From Parvibaculum sp040390855 (lineage in GTDB: Bacteria > Pseudomonadota > Alphaproteobacteria > Parvibaculales > Parvibaculaceae), in the NCBI GenBank assembly GCA_040390855.1, contig JAZJXO010000008.1, forward strand, positions 1 through 64,000: DNA of 64,000 nucleotides, given 5' to 3'. Below, one piece after another: positions 36,706-45,843 of this stretch (positions are counted from its first letter, which is position 1; the number at the start of each line of letters is the position of its first letter). The translations under genes were made by a program, and so were the position numbers. The notes beneath the pieces are model-generated. The model was not told where the DNA came from. It was given only the letters and a program-made list of their open reading frames with translations, and made no database searches.

Positions 36706-37467
36706 TTAGCTGCCGCTGTACCAGTTGTAGCCCTGATCTTCCCAGTAGCCGCCGGGGTAGTCGTTGGTGACGAAAATTTCGGCGATATGTTTGGGGTTTT
36801 TGAATCCGAGCTTCGTCGGGATACGGAGTTTCATCGGGTAGCCGTATTTGGTTGGCAACTCACCCTGGCGCCAGTCCAGAGCGATGATGGTTTGCGGGTG
36901 GAGTGCTGTCGGCATGTCGATGCTGGTATAGTATTTGTCTGCGCATTTGAAGCCGACATATTTGGCGGTGGTGTCTGCGCCGATCTGCTTGAGGAAATGG
37001 TGGAAGGGGACGCCGCTCCATTGGCCGATGGCGCTCCAGCCTTCGACGCAGATGTGACGCGTGATCTGGCTTTCCTGCGGCAGCTTGCGCAGGTCCGACA
37101 CGGACCATGGTTTTTTGTTTTCGATTTTGCCGGAAAGCTGGAGACGGTAGGTCGCGCCGTCAATAACCGGCGCTTCGTCCTCGCTATAAAACGCATTGAA
37201 CGGGAAAGGATCGGTGATGTCAGCTTCGCTATAGGTCTTGGCAAGTCGCGCCTTGCTGAAGAGCAGGCCCTGCGCTCCGTCATTCCAACGCGACATGGTG
37301 TCGAGCACGGTTTGCACGGCATTATTGTCGCTGATGTCGCAGCCGGACAGCATGGTGAGTGCACCGAGCGAAAGGCTCTGACGCAGGAACAGGCGGCGCT
37401 CGATGCGTTTCAGTTCCGGTTTGAGATCGGCGAGTCTCGCGTCGATGAGATTGCGGTCGCGTTTCAT
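36706..37467 (-). CDS. Tat-exported molybdopterin oxidoreductase, lipoprotein-like
   Basis: A 253-aa sulfite-oxidase-fold molybdoenzyme related to MsrP/YedY. C140 in HICVEGWSAIGQWSGV is the predicted Mo ligand. The N-terminus has a twin-arginine signal (ERRLFLRQ, R24-R25) running into LSGC (C43), which reads as a lipobox, so it may be a lipid-anchored periplasmic enzyme. It overlaps the cytochrome b gene by four bases (ATGA). Its partner is not the MsrQ type, so calling it protein-methionine-sulfoxide reductase would be premature. Confidence 0.87.
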   Translation of the reverse strand: MKRDRNLIDARLADLKPELKRIERRLFLRQSLSLGALTMLSGCDISDNNAVQTVLDTMSRWNDGAQGLLFSKARLAKTYSEADITDPFPFNAFYSEDEAPVIDGATYRLQLSGKIENKKPWSVSDLRKLPQESQITRHICVEGWSAIGQWSGVPFHHFLKQIGADTTAKYVGFKCADKYYTSIDMPTALHPQTIIALDWRQGELPTKYGYPMKLRIPTKLGFKNPKHIAEIFVTNDYPGGYWEDQGYNWYSGS

Positions 37468-38096
37468 CTGGCGGTCTCCGTTGCCTTGGGGGCGCGGCCT
37501 GTGATCATCGGCAGGAGGACCGAGGGGACAAGGAGAACGAGCGCGAGGTGCACTACGATGAAGGCAACGATGCCGGACATGCAGATGAAATGGACAAGAC
37601 GCGCCCCTTCATAGCCGCCGAACAAAGCGGCGAGATACCAGAACTGCACAGGTTTCCAGATGGCAAGGCCGGATAAAACGATGAGGGCACCCAGTGCGAG
37701 CACGCCGAAATAGAGAAGTTTCTGGACGGCATTGTAGCGGCCCGTTGTGTGATCGAGCCTGAAGGTGAGCGCGGCACGAAAATCGTTCCAGATGCTGCGC
37801 GGTGCGAGCGGCAGCAGGACGCGCTTCAGATGACCGCTGACAAGACCGTAGATGAGATAGGCAAGACCGTTGATAAACAAAAGCCACATGGCGGCGAAGT
37901 GCCATTGCAACGCGCCGCCGAGCCAGCCGCCCAGCGTGATCTCACGGGGAAAGGTGAAATCAAACAGCGGCGATGCGTTATAGATACGCCAGCCGCTGGT
38001 GATCATCAGGAGCATCACCAGCGCATTGATCCAATGGGTGATGCGGACAAAAAGCGGATGCGCGATCTCGGGCGGTACAGGATTGGCATCAGACAT
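37464..38096 (-). CDS. membrane cytochrome b (cytb561/thiosulfate-reductase-b-like)
   Basis: A 210-aa protein with four strongly hydrophobic helices and histidines placed for two b-type hemes (RITHWINA, LQWHFAAMW, RLVHFICMSG, VVHLALVLL). It would pass quinol electrons across the membrane to the molybdoenzyme encoded next. ATG 38096 after AGGAGG is the start. The gene order cytochrome-then-molybdoenzyme, with ATGA coupling, supports a two-subunit complex. Confidence 0.88.
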   Translation of the reverse strand: MSDANPVPPEIAHPLFVRITHWINALVMLLMITSGWRIYNASPLFDFTFPREITLGGWLGGALQWHFAAMWLLFINGLAYLIYGLVSGHLKRVLLPLAPRSIWNDFRAALTFRLDHTTGRYNAVQKLLYFGVLALGALIVLSGLAIWKPVQFWYLAALFGGYEGARLVHFICMSGIVAFIVVHLALVLLVPSVLLPMITGRAPKATETAR

Positions 38097-38232
38097 GCTT
38101 GGGATCCTCCTCGTACACATGCTAACATATTTACGGTATGAGCGGGTGGAAGGTTACAAGGGTCACAACGATATTTTATATCGAGGGCAGCTATATTTGC
38201 CGGGCGCATGAAGCGACCAACAGGATGGCAGG

Positions 38233-39117
38233 ATGAGCGAACTGACGGTAGCGGCGACTCAATGGGCGTGCAGCACGGACGGCGAGGAGAACATCGCCAA
38301 GGCGGAAGTGATGGTGACGCGGGCGGCTGAAAAAGGCGCAAGGTTCATTCTGTTGCAGGAACTTTTCGAAACTCATTATTTTTGCAAGGATACGGCACCG
38401 GATCTGCTGCATCTGGCAGTGCCGATCGAGGACAATCCCGCCGTCAAAAAGATGCGGGAGGTGGCAAAGCGCCTCGGCGTTGTGCTGCCTGTCTCGGTCT
38501 ATGAGCGTGCGAACTCGGCGCTCTACAATACGCTCGTGATGATCGACACGGACGGCGAGGTGCTGGGGCTTTACCGCAAGTCGCATATTCCCGACGGGCC
38601 GGGCTATGGCGAGAAATACTATTTTTCGCCGGGCGATACCGGCTTGCAGGTCTGGAACACAAAGGTCGGACGCATCGGCGCGGCGGTCTGCTGGGACCAG
38701 TGGTTTCCGGAAGCCGCTCGGCTGCTGGCGCTCAAAGGCGCGGATATTATCTGCTATCCGACTGCCATCGGCTCGGAGCCGCATAACGCCAAAATCCATT
38801 CGCGTGACCATTGGCAGCGCACCATGCAAGGCCATGCGGCGGCGAACCTGACGCCGGTGGTGGCGTCGAACCGCATCGGGCGCGAAGTGGGCCGGACCTG
38901 TGAGATCACGTTTTACGGCTCGTCCTTCATTGCCGACAACACAGGCGGCAAAGTGGCGGAAGCGGGCGAGACGGAGGAAGCGGTGCTGACCCATACATTC
39001 GATCTGGAGGCGAACCGGCGTACACGGATCGAATGGGGCGTCTTCCGCGACCGCCGCCCCGATCTATACGGTGATCTTCTGACGCTTGACGGTACACATC
39101 GGCAGCCGAAAGCCTGA
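38233..39117 (+). CDS. aguB: N-carbamoylputrescine amidase
   Basis: Nitrilase-superfamily enzyme that hydrolyses N-carbamoylputrescine to putrescine, the last step of the agmatine route. The 294-aa protein has the Glu-Lys-Cys triad E43 (LLQELFE), K116 (LYRKSHIPDGPGYGEKYYF) and C153 (AVCWDQWFPE), and IGSEPHN, which are typical for AguB. No agmatine deiminase gene (aguA) lies beside it. It links in function to the polyamine transporter genes at 19.6-22.6 kb. Confidence 0.9.
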   Translation: MSELTVAATQWACSTDGEENIAKAEVMVTRAAEKGARFILLQELFETHYFCKDTAPDLLHLAVPIEDNPAVKKMREVAKRLGVVLPVSVYERANSALYNTLVMIDTDGEVLGLYRKSHIPDGPGYGEKYYFSPGDTGLQVWNTKVGRIGAAVCWDQWFPEAARLLALKGADIICYPTAIGSEPHNAKIHSRDHWQRTMQGHAAANLTPVVASNRIGREVGRTCEITFYGSSFIADNTGGKVAEAGETEEAVLTHTFDLEANRRTRIEWGVFRDRRPDLYGDLLTLDGTHRQPKA

Positions 39118-39402
39118 CCCGTTTGTGAAGGGATGATTTTCTCCATGCTGAACACCGCATCAGCAGGGGGGATGGTCATGGCTTGGTCGGGACGATTGCG
39201 GTTGGCCGCGCTGCGGTCTAACGTCGCGATATGGCTGTTTTGGTGCCGAAATGCGCCGGATCGAGGCGTTTTCGGCCAGTTGCGTCAACTTACTGCGTGA
39301 CTGAGAGACGGGCTCGCGCTATTGCCCGCATCTCCCGACTGGCGTGTGATTGATCCGCCCCTTGGTGTGCGGGACCCTCTTGGCAAATAAGGCTGGAACC
39401 CC

Positions 39403-41673
39403 GTGGCATTTCCTCCGACCGTAGCGCCGCTTGCGCGTGCTCTCGTTGAAAAAGAATATAATGATCCGACCCCCGTGCAGCTTGCTGTACTGGAGGCGGA
39501 AGCCGACGGGCGCGATCTGCTCGTCTCGGCCCAGACAGGCTCCGGCAAGACGGTCGCCTTCGGCCTTGCCATCGGCAAGACACTGCTGGGCGAGGAAGAA
39601 TATCTCGGTCGCGCCGACGAGCCGCTGGCGCTTGTGGTCGCGCCGACGCGCGAACTGGCACTTCAGGTTCACCGCGAACTGACATGGCTCTATGCTCAGG
39701 CCGGCGCGAAGGTCGTCTCCTGCGTTGGCGGCATGGACCCCAAGGGCGAGGCGCGTCGTCTGAACGAAGGCGCTCATATCGTTGTCGGCACGCCAGGCCG
39801 TTTGCGTGACCATCTGGAGCGCGGCCGTCTGCGCATCGGCTCGCTTCGCGCCGTTGTGCTCGACGAAGCCGACGAAATGCTCGATCTCGGTTTCCGCGAA
39901 GACCTCGAATTTATTTTGCAGGCAACGCCGTCCGAGCGCCGCACGCTGATGTTCTCGGCGACCTTACCCAAAGAAATCGTGCATCTGGCCAAAACCTATC
40001 AGCGCGATGCGCACCGCATTCAAGCCGGTGGCGGCGAACGCGGCCATGCCGATATCGAATATCGCGCCATTGCTGTCGCCCCGCGCGATCTTGAGCATGT
40101 TGTTGTCAATGTGTTGCGCTATATCGAGTCTCCCTCGGCCATTGTCTTCTGCAACACGCGTGAATCTGTGCGCCATCTCCATGCGGTTTTGCAGGAGCGC
40201 GGCTTCTCTGCCGTGTCGCTGTCGGGCGAGTTGAGCCAGAGCGAGCGCAACCATGCCCTGCAAGCTCTGCGCGACGGACGCGCCCGCGTTTGCGTGGCAA
40301 CCGACGTTGCCGCGCGTGGCATCGACCTGCCGAATCTGGGGCTGGTCATTCATGCCGATCTGCCGCATGACCCGGAAGTGTTGCAGCATCGTTCAGGCCG
40401 TACAGGTCGCGCGGGCCGCAAGGGCGTCAGCGTTTTGCTGGTGCCGCATTCGCGCCGTCGCAAGGCGGAAATCCTGCTGCGCAATGCGCGCGTTAGCCCG
40501 AGCTGGCCACTGGCGCCATCCGCTGACGACATTCGCAAGCTCGACCATGAGCGTCTGATGGAAAGCGCGATCTTTACCGGCGAGCATTCGGAAGAAGATC
40601 AGGCAATGGCCACAGCGCTGCTTGCCGTGCGCTCGGCCGAAGACATTGCGATGGCTCTGGCGCGCATGTATCGCGCGCAACTACCCGCTGCCGAAGATGT
40701 AAACGATTCAGGGCCTGCCCCGCGCGATATGCGGGATGATGGGCCGCGCGGCGAACGCAAAGGCCGTCGCGAACGTGATGCGGATCGTGGTCCGCAGGAC
40801 GAACGCGCGCCTCGCGAAGAGCGTGGCACCCGTCCCCCGCGCCCCAAGGCGGGAACGCCGATGGACGGTGGCAGCGTTTGGTTCAAGCTCAATGTGGGCA
40901 GTGACAAGAACGCCGATGCGCGTTGGTTGTTGCCGATGATCTGCCGTCAGGGCGGCGTCACGAAACGCGAGATCGGCGCTATCCGTATTTTCGAACACGA
41001 GACACGGGTGGAAGTGGCAGGCGTGGCCGCTGAAGGCTTCCTCAATGCTGTGCGCGAAGTGCCCAAGGGTGAAGTGCGCATCGAACCGATGGCACCCGGC
41101 GCAGAACTGAGCGAACCGAAAGCGGCTCCGGCGCGTGAAGAACGTGCGCTCCGCGCGGAGCGACCTTCGAAAGAGGAATGGGCCAAGCGGGACTCTACCG
41201 AGAAACATGGGAGCGGCGAGAAGCGCGACTATGCCGCCAAGCGTCCCTTCGGCGAGAAGAAAAATTACGAGAAGCGCGAAGAGGGCCCGAAGAAGAAATG
41301 GGAGCCGCGCGATCAGCGTCCTGCCTTCACGCCGGAACCGGACTTTCACCCGTCGGCTGAACGCTCTGAAAAGCCCAAAAGCAAATATGAAGGCAAACCG
41401 AAATATGAGGGCAAGCCGAAACATGAGAGTAAGCCGAAATACGAGGGCAAGCCAAAATATGAAGGTAAGCCGAAGCCGGAAGGCGCAGCGCGCCCTGACT
41501 CTTCACGGCCAGATCGCGGCGATGTACGCAATCCCGGTCAGCGCCTGAGCTTTTCGGATCGCCCGAAAAGTGGGCCGAGCAAGCCTGCTTACAAAGGTAA
41601 ACCGAAAGGCATGGGCGGCGGCAAGCCCGCCCACAAGATCGGCGGCAAACCGAACTACAGCAAATCGAAATAG
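39403..41673 (+). CDS. DEAD-box RNA helicase with DbpA-like and basic repeat tail
   Basis: A 756-aa ATP-dependent RNA helicase. Motifs in order: Q-motif region with PTPVQ, AQTGSGKT (43-50), PTRELA (81-86), GTPGR, DEAD (154-157), SAT, VATDVAARGIDLP and HRSGRTGRAGRKG. A DbpA/CsdA-type RNA-binding domain follows (about 490-560), then a long Lys/Glu/Pro/Gly tail containing five KYEGKP repeats. Start is GTG 39403 after AAGG. The preceding 285 bp have no gene and could be a cold-responsive leader. Likely roles: ribosome assembly or cold adaptation. Confidence 0.92.
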   Translation: MAFPPTVAPLARALVEKEYNDPTPVQLAVLEAEADGRDLLVSAQTGSGKTVAFGLAIGKTLLGEEEYLGRADEPLALVVAPTRELALQVHRELTWLYAQAGAKVVSCVGGMDPKGEARRLNEGAHIVVGTPGRLRDHLERGRLRIGSLRAVVLDEADEMLDLGFREDLEFILQATPSERRTLMFSATLPKEIVHLAKTYQRDAHRIQAGGGERGHADIEYRAIAVAPRDLEHVVVNVLRYIESPSAIVFCNTRESVRHLHAVLQERGFSAVSLSGELSQSERNHALQALRDGRARVCVATDVAARGIDLPNLGLVIHADLPHDPEVLQHRSGRTGRAGRKGVSVLLVPHSRRRKAEILLRNARVSPSWPLAPSADDIRKLDHERLMESAIFTGEHSEEDQAMATALLAVRSAEDIAMALARMYRAQLPAAEDVNDSGPAPRDMRDDGPRGERKGRRERDADRGPQDERAPREERGTRPPRPKAGTPMDGGSVWFKLNVGSDKNADARWLLPMICRQGGVTKREIGAIRIFEHETRVEVAGVAAEGFLNAVREVPKGEVRIEPMAPGAELSEPKAAPAREERALRAERPSKEEWAKRDSTEKHGSGEKRDYAAKRPFGEKKNYEKREEGPKKKWEPRDQRPAFTPEPDFHPSAERSEKPKSKYEGKPKYEGKPKHESKPKYEGKPKYEGKPKPEGAARPDSSRPDRGDVRNPGQRLSFSDRPKSGPSKPAYKGKPKGMGGGKPAHKIGGKPNYSKSK
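41383..41472 (+). repeat. five 18-bp tandem repeats coding KYEGKP
   Basis: Units begin at 41383, 41401, 41419, 41437 and 41455, each a variant of AAATATGAGGGCAAGCCG, and a degenerate sixth (KPEG) follows. All are in frame with the helicase. Mostly synonymous changes mark the units as not freshly duplicated. Confidence 0.9.
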
Positions 41674-41678
41674 GATTC

Positions 41679-41705
41679 AGGGCATCCCGGCGGTGCCCTT
41701 TTTCT
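41679..41705 (+). terminator. terminator after the helicase gene
   Basis: AGGGCA at 41679-41684 pairs with TGCCCT at 41694-41699 and is followed by a T-run. It lies between the helicase and the convergent hydrolase gene. Confidence 0.7.
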
Positions 41706-42496
41706 TATGGTTCGAACCCTTCGATGAAATCAATGATGCGGTCGAGCGTGGCGCTGTCCTGTGCGATGAGCCGGTGACCCAGCTCATCGGTGAGAACAAG
41801 TTTTGCCTGCGGCCAGAGACGCTTGAGGCTTTGCGAATTTTCAGGCGGACAGGCATCGTCATCGAGCGAATGCATAAAGAGCGCCCGCACCGTCATCTTT
41901 TCCGCTTCGGCTTCCATGTCATAAGGCGGCGGCGTGCTCTCCTCACGTTCGATGATTTCCTTCACGCGCTCGATCACGTCGTCGGGCACGCCTTTGTCAG
42001 CGAGTCGTTCCCAGCGTCGCGAGGTGCGCATCAAAGGTGTGGCGATCATCGCGATCCGTTTGACATCGAGGCCTTTGTCGATGGCTATCATCGAGACAAG
42101 ACAGCCGAAGGAATGCGCGACGATGGTGTCAATGGGGCCTTGCGCGGCAGCGACCGCGACAAGCGCTTCGGCGATCTGATGCGGGCGGGCCATGGCGGCT
42201 TTCGTGAAACCGTGGCCCGGCAGATCGACCGCGACGACGGCGCGGCCAAGCTGGGCGCATTTGTCAGCGATGGGACCCCAGAGGCAGTTGTCGTCTTCCC
42301 AGCCATGCACGAGGAGCGTTGCTGGACCTTTGCCGAGCCGCCAACTCATCACAGGCCCGCAAGGCGTTTCGACTTCGAGGTCGGTTGCATCGTGGAAGGC
42401 TTCGGCGATACGGGGCCGCACGCGGCGCTTGGGCGTTGTCATAGCCTCAATGACGCGCTGGGCCAGTGTTTCGGTATTGGTTGCGGGGTCGCTCAT
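41705..42496 (-). CDS. alpha/beta hydrolase
   Basis: A 263-aa hydrolase with LLVHGWEDDN at the oxyanion side, VVAVDLPGHG, and the nucleophile S129 in AHSFGC (a G-x-S-x-G variant with Ala first and Cys last). The likely Asp is in HSLDDDACP and the His in ELGHRL. The divergent position relative to the fucosyltransferase-like gene gives no clue to substrate. Confidence 0.82.
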   Translation of the reverse strand: MSDPATNTETLAQRVIEAMTTPKRRVRPRIAEAFHDATDLEVETPCGPVMSWRLGKGPATLLVHGWEDDNCLWGPIADKCAQLGRAVVAVDLPGHGFTKAAMARPHQIAEALVAVAAAQGPIDTIVAHSFGCLVSMIAIDKGLDVKRIAMIATPLMRTSRRWERLADKGVPDDVIERVKEIIEREESTPPPYDMEAEAEKMTVRALFMHSLDDDACPPENSQSLKRLWPQAKLVLTDELGHRLIAQDSATLDRIIDFIEGFEP

Positions 42497-42611
42497 CTTG
42501 TCCCTGATCTCTTCTTGGTTTTCTGTTGCCGACAGAGTGCCGCAAGCTATTGACCTTGTAAAATGATCCTGTTTAGCTCGCGCTCAATAGAGCCATTCGA
42601 GACGGGGCAAG

Positions 42612-43556
42612 ATGCCGGGACTGTTGCGACTTTACAAAAAGCTCAGGCGCGTCCCCAACGATCTGCAATTTTATGATTTGGTGCAGCAGGGTCGCGTGTC
42701 GCCAACGCTTGCGATCACCTGTCGTGGCAAGCGGGATGGCGGCGGGGCGCAGGCCAATGCCTGTATTTCCGCGATGGCATTCGCGCGGGCTAGCGGTATC
42801 GCCTATCTTCACACACCGTTTCAGTTTGTCGAACATGCCGAGGGTGATCAGGCCGCGTGGACCACAAAGTGGGAAGAGTTTTTTGGACTCGCAGCGGGCG
42901 AGCGCGTCATTACGCCGATGCAAGGTGCGGTGGGCGTCAAAGAGTTTCTTGATCGGGCGGCGCTCTGGAAACGCGACGGGATTGTCGTCGAGGCACAGCA
43001 TTATCAGGGTATCTGCAATGCGCATCCGGAAATGTATGCCGCTATCCTTCCCTCATTGCGGGAGAAGTATCGCAGCCATGACAAATCCGGCATTGCCCTG
43101 CACAGGGGCGATGAGGATATGACCGTCGCCGTGCACATCCGTCGCGGCGATGTGTCATTGAGGGATGCCGCCACGGCGGATCGTTTCACGAGCGATGAGC
43201 GGATTTTGAAAATCCTTCACAGAGTGCTCGCGGTACTCGCCGCCAAGGGTAGGACCGTGCGGGTGAATATCTATTCGGAAGGACGCGCGGAAGATTTCAA
43301 GCTCTTTGCTGATTTAGGATGTCACCTTCATGTCGGGCTTGATGTTTTTGAGACCGTGCATAATCTTGCGATGAGCGACGTTCTGGTGACGGCCAAAAGC
43401 GCTTTCAGCTTTGTTGCCGGATTGATTTCGACGGGCGTGAAACTCTATGAACCCTATCAGAGCATTGCGCCGGACGACTGGCTGAAGCTCGACGCGGACG
43501 GAAACTTCAACCACGAGGCGCTGTCGGCGCGGCTTTCAGAAAAGCTGCGCGCGTGA
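42612..43556 (+). CDS. putative fucosyltransferase-like glycosyltransferase
   Basis: A 314-aa protein I cannot place firmly. VAVHIRRGDV (residues 173-182) is the nucleotide-sugar binding motif shared by alpha-1,2- and alpha-1,6-fucosyltransferases, and MSDVLVTAKSAFSFVAGLIS resembles their later GDP-fucose-contact motif (S-D-x-x-x-x-S-S/A-F-S). The N-terminal third has no clear match. It is not in a polysaccharide cluster here. Could modify a surface glycan or protein. Confidence 0.6.
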   Translation: MPGLLRLYKKLRRVPNDLQFYDLVQQGRVSPTLAITCRGKRDGGGAQANACISAMAFARASGIAYLHTPFQFVEHAEGDQAAWTTKWEEFFGLAAGERVITPMQGAVGVKEFLDRAALWKRDGIVVEAQHYQGICNAHPEMYAAILPSLREKYRSHDKSGIALHRGDEDMTVAVHIRRGDVSLRDAATADRFTSDERILKILHRVLAVLAAKGRTVRVNIYSEGRAEDFKLFADLGCHLHVGLDVFETVHNLAMSDVLVTAKSAFSFVAGLISTGVKLYEPYQSIAPDDWLKLDADGNFNHEALSARLSEKLRA

Positions 43557-43599
43557 TAGACATTTTTAAAATCGACATTTGTAAATCCGGGGAACGTCT

Positions 43600-44703
43600 A
43601 TGACTGATCTGTTCGAGCCGCTGGCTTTCACGCGCGGCAAGCCGATGAAAAACCGTTTCATGCTGGCCCCGCTGACAAACAGCCAAAGCCATGCCGACGG
43701 CATCATGTCGGAAGACGAATTCAATTGTCTCACCTACAGAGCGACAGGCGGCTTCGGCCTCGTGATGACCTGCGCCGCGCATGTGCAGCGCGTCGGGCAG
43801 GGTTTTCTGGGTCAGATGGGCGTGTTCGGCGATCAACATTTGTCGGGCCTCACGCGCCTCGCCGCCGAGATCAGAGCGCGCGGCGCGCTCTCGTCGCTGC
43901 AACTTCATCACGCGGGTTTTCGCAGTTCCGAAGCACTGATCGGCGAGCGGCCGGTGAGTCCGTCGGATTTTGCCGAGTCAAACGCACGGGCCCTGACGAC
44001 GGCGGAAGTCGAGCAGTTGATCGAGGATTTCATCGTCGCTGCCGTGCGTTGCGAGAAGGCGGGCTTTGACGGCGTCGAAATTCACGGTGCGCATGGCTAT
44101 ATCATCTGCGCCTTTATCAGTGCGGAAACCAATCAGCGTACAGATCGTTACGGCGGTTCGTTCGAAAACCGCTCGCGCATTGTTTTCGAGATCATCAAAG
44201 GTATCCGCGCCCGCACAGGCAAGAATTTTCAGCTCGGTCTGCGCCTTTCGCCGGAACGCTTCGGCATGAAGATGGACGAGCAGCTTTTGCTCGCCGAGCA
44301 GGTAATGACATCGGGCGATATTGACTATCTCGACATGTCGCTCTGGGACGTCTTCAAAGCGCCGGTGGAGGCGGACTATGCGCACAAACCGCTGATCGAC
44401 TGGTTCGCCGGCTTGCCGCGCGGAACCGCGAAGCTCGGTGTGGCGGGCAAGATTATGAGCGCGGAAGCCTGCCGCAAGGTGTTGGAGCACGGCGCGGATT
44501 TCTCGCTCATCGGACGCGGCGCCATCCTGCATCACGATTTCCCGCAGCGCGTCGCGGCGGATGCTGATTTCAAAACCATTGCACTGCCGGTGACGCGCGC
44601 CTACTTGCGCAACGAACGGCTGGGGCCCGCTTTTGTTGAATACATGAACACCTGGAAAGGTTTTGTGGTGCAGGACGAGGCGGCGCAGGCAGCGGCCGAC
44701 TAG
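43600..44703 (+). CDS. NADH:flavin oxidoreductase (Old Yellow Enzyme family)
   Basis: A 367-aa FMN TIM-barrel oxidoreductase. Seen: NRFMLAPLTN, QLHHAG, GVEIHGAHGY, NQRTDRYGGSFENR (FMN phosphate and loop region) and IGRGAI(L). These enzymes reduce activated C=C bonds of enones, quinones or nitro compounds. The catalytic HxxH/HxxN segment is HGAHGY. A bidirectional terminator follows. Substrate unknown. Confidence 0.9.
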   Translation: MTDLFEPLAFTRGKPMKNRFMLAPLTNSQSHADGIMSEDEFNCLTYRATGGFGLVMTCAAHVQRVGQGFLGQMGVFGDQHLSGLTRLAAEIRARGALSSLQLHHAGFRSSEALIGERPVSPSDFAESNARALTTAEVEQLIEDFIVAAVRCEKAGFDGVEIHGAHGYIICAFISAETNQRTDRYGGSFENRSRIVFEIIKGIRARTGKNFQLGLRLSPERFGMKMDEQLLLAEQVMTSGDIDYLDMSLWDVFKAPVEADYAHKPLIDWFAGLPRGTAKLGVAGKIMSAEACRKVLEHGADFSLIGRGAILHHDFPQRVAADADFKTIALPVTRAYLRNERLGPAFVEYMNTWKGFVVQDEAAQAAAD

Positions 44704-44774
44704 TGGATGCGGCTCAGGGTCTGAAACGCAACAGGTTCCGTCATCAGGCGTTTTTTCTTGCAGACGGAATGAAA

Positions 44775-44815
44775 CGGCCCCGTCACTCTCTCAAGAGGAC
44801 GGGGCCGCTTATTTT
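44775..44815. terminator. bidirectional terminator
   Basis: A 10-bp perfect stem CGGCCCCGTC/GACGGGGCCG at 44775-44784 and 44798-44807 is followed by TTATTTTAT on the plus strand and by TTTCATTCC on the minus strand. It lies between the convergent flavin oxidoreductase and YSC84 genes. Confidence 0.85.
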
Positions 44816-44833
44816 ATATCAAACGCTTAAAGT

Positions 44834-45406
44834 TTAGCGTTTGATCTCGCTGATCTTGGTGCCTTCGATGCTGACACCAGCCATCAGGCCCTGCTGATCG
44901 AAGACGAAGGCATAGGCATCGTCTTTGAGCGACGTGGTCGAAAAGTTTTTCGCGACGCCGGCGTCAACCACGACAACTGTGGGGCCGACACCGATTTCAA
45001 GACCTTTAGTATCTGAAAGATACTTCACGGCCTTCTTGTTCATCAGGAACACGACATAGCCATAGGACTGCGCACCGGCTTGCAGGCCCCATGAGCCAGT
45101 TATGGAGTTGTAATATTTATTCATGGTCGCGCCGTCTTTCAGTACGCCTTCACCATAAGCGCCGCCGAAAATGAGACCCGCCTTCACGATATTCGGGAAG
45201 ACCAGCACGGCCACGGCCTTGTCGGAAATGGCTTTGGCAGTCGGATTGGACTTATACAATTTTTCGAGCGCCTGATTGGCGTCGGTATTGAGATCCTGTG
45301 CGGTCGCGGCTTGAGCCGTTGAGGTAAGGGCGGTGACCGAAACGCCTGTCACTGTGGTTGCGAGGGCGAGCGATGTTGCGAGAAAGAGACCTCGGATGTT
45401 CGTCAT
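44834..45406 (-). CDS. SYLF/YSC84-domain lipid-binding protein
   Basis: A 190-aa exported protein: signal peptide with cleavage near AQA (residue 33), then a YSC84 domain marked by AVLVFPNIVKAGLIFGGAYGEGVL, YGYVVFLMNKKA, and GVGPTVVVVDAG. Eukaryotic relatives bind phosphoinositides; bacterial ones are periplasmic or outer-membrane associated with unknown ligand. A GGAGAG ribosome site precedes the start. Confidence 0.88.
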   Translation of the reverse strand: MTNIRGLFLATSLALATTVTGVSVTALTSTAQAATAQDLNTDANQALEKLYKSNPTAKAISDKAVAVLVFPNIVKAGLIFGGAYGEGVLKDGATMNKYYNSITGSWGLQAGAQSYGYVVFLMNKKAVKYLSDTKGLEIGVGPTVVVVDAGVAKNFSTTSLKDDAYAFVFDQQGLMAGVSIEGTKISEIKR

Positions 45407-45760
45407 AGCAGCTCTCCAGTTCTAAATGGTGGAGGAGAATTTCCTCCGCTGACTGAACGCTAGAAATCATATGAGGCGAGAATGTGGTTCATGGATGGTG
45501 AAAAAAAGTCTCACGAGGGCGTTAGGATTAAGGGCGCATTTTTGAATTTCTTTTATACGGATCGTGGCGGCAGGCAACGTACTGTAATTGCTCCTCCTTC
45601 TAAAAATGACGGGGGTGTCATCTCGTCACCGTTCATGCTTTGTGTTTCACTCACCCCATCATCATTTATTTTCCATTCGCGGTCGGTTTGCGGAGAACGC
45701 CTGTCAGCGCCGGAACGATGTTTTCTTCTCTGACAATGACGACGCAAAAATCCGGAGCAG

Positions 45761-45780
45761 CGGGACGTTCGATGTTCCCG
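45761..45780. promoter_or_regulatory. operator-like interrupted palindrome
   Basis: CGGGA-N3-TCGA-N3-TCCCG is a symmetric 20-bp site about 200 bp before the dioxygenase start. Symmetry suggests a dimeric regulator; which one is not known. Confidence 0.4.
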
Positions 45781-45843
45781 TAATGCAGGGAGACGGGGCG
45801 TTTGAATGCTCCGGGGGTGCCTTGCCCCGTCCCGAGCTGTTTG

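Noticed and set aside
36706..38096. MsrPQ methionine sulfoxide reductase system
   Set aside because: The membrane partner has four helices with cytochrome b/thiosulfate-reductase-like histidines, not the MsrQ pattern, so a firm msrPQ name is not supported.
41383..41472. CRISPR-like regular repeats
   Set aside because: Units are contiguous without spacers and code in frame for KYEGKP within the helicase.
45482..45733. 83-aa frame in the region before the dioxygenase
   Set aside because: No ribosome site, no family resemblance, low-complexity end; region is better explained as regulatory.
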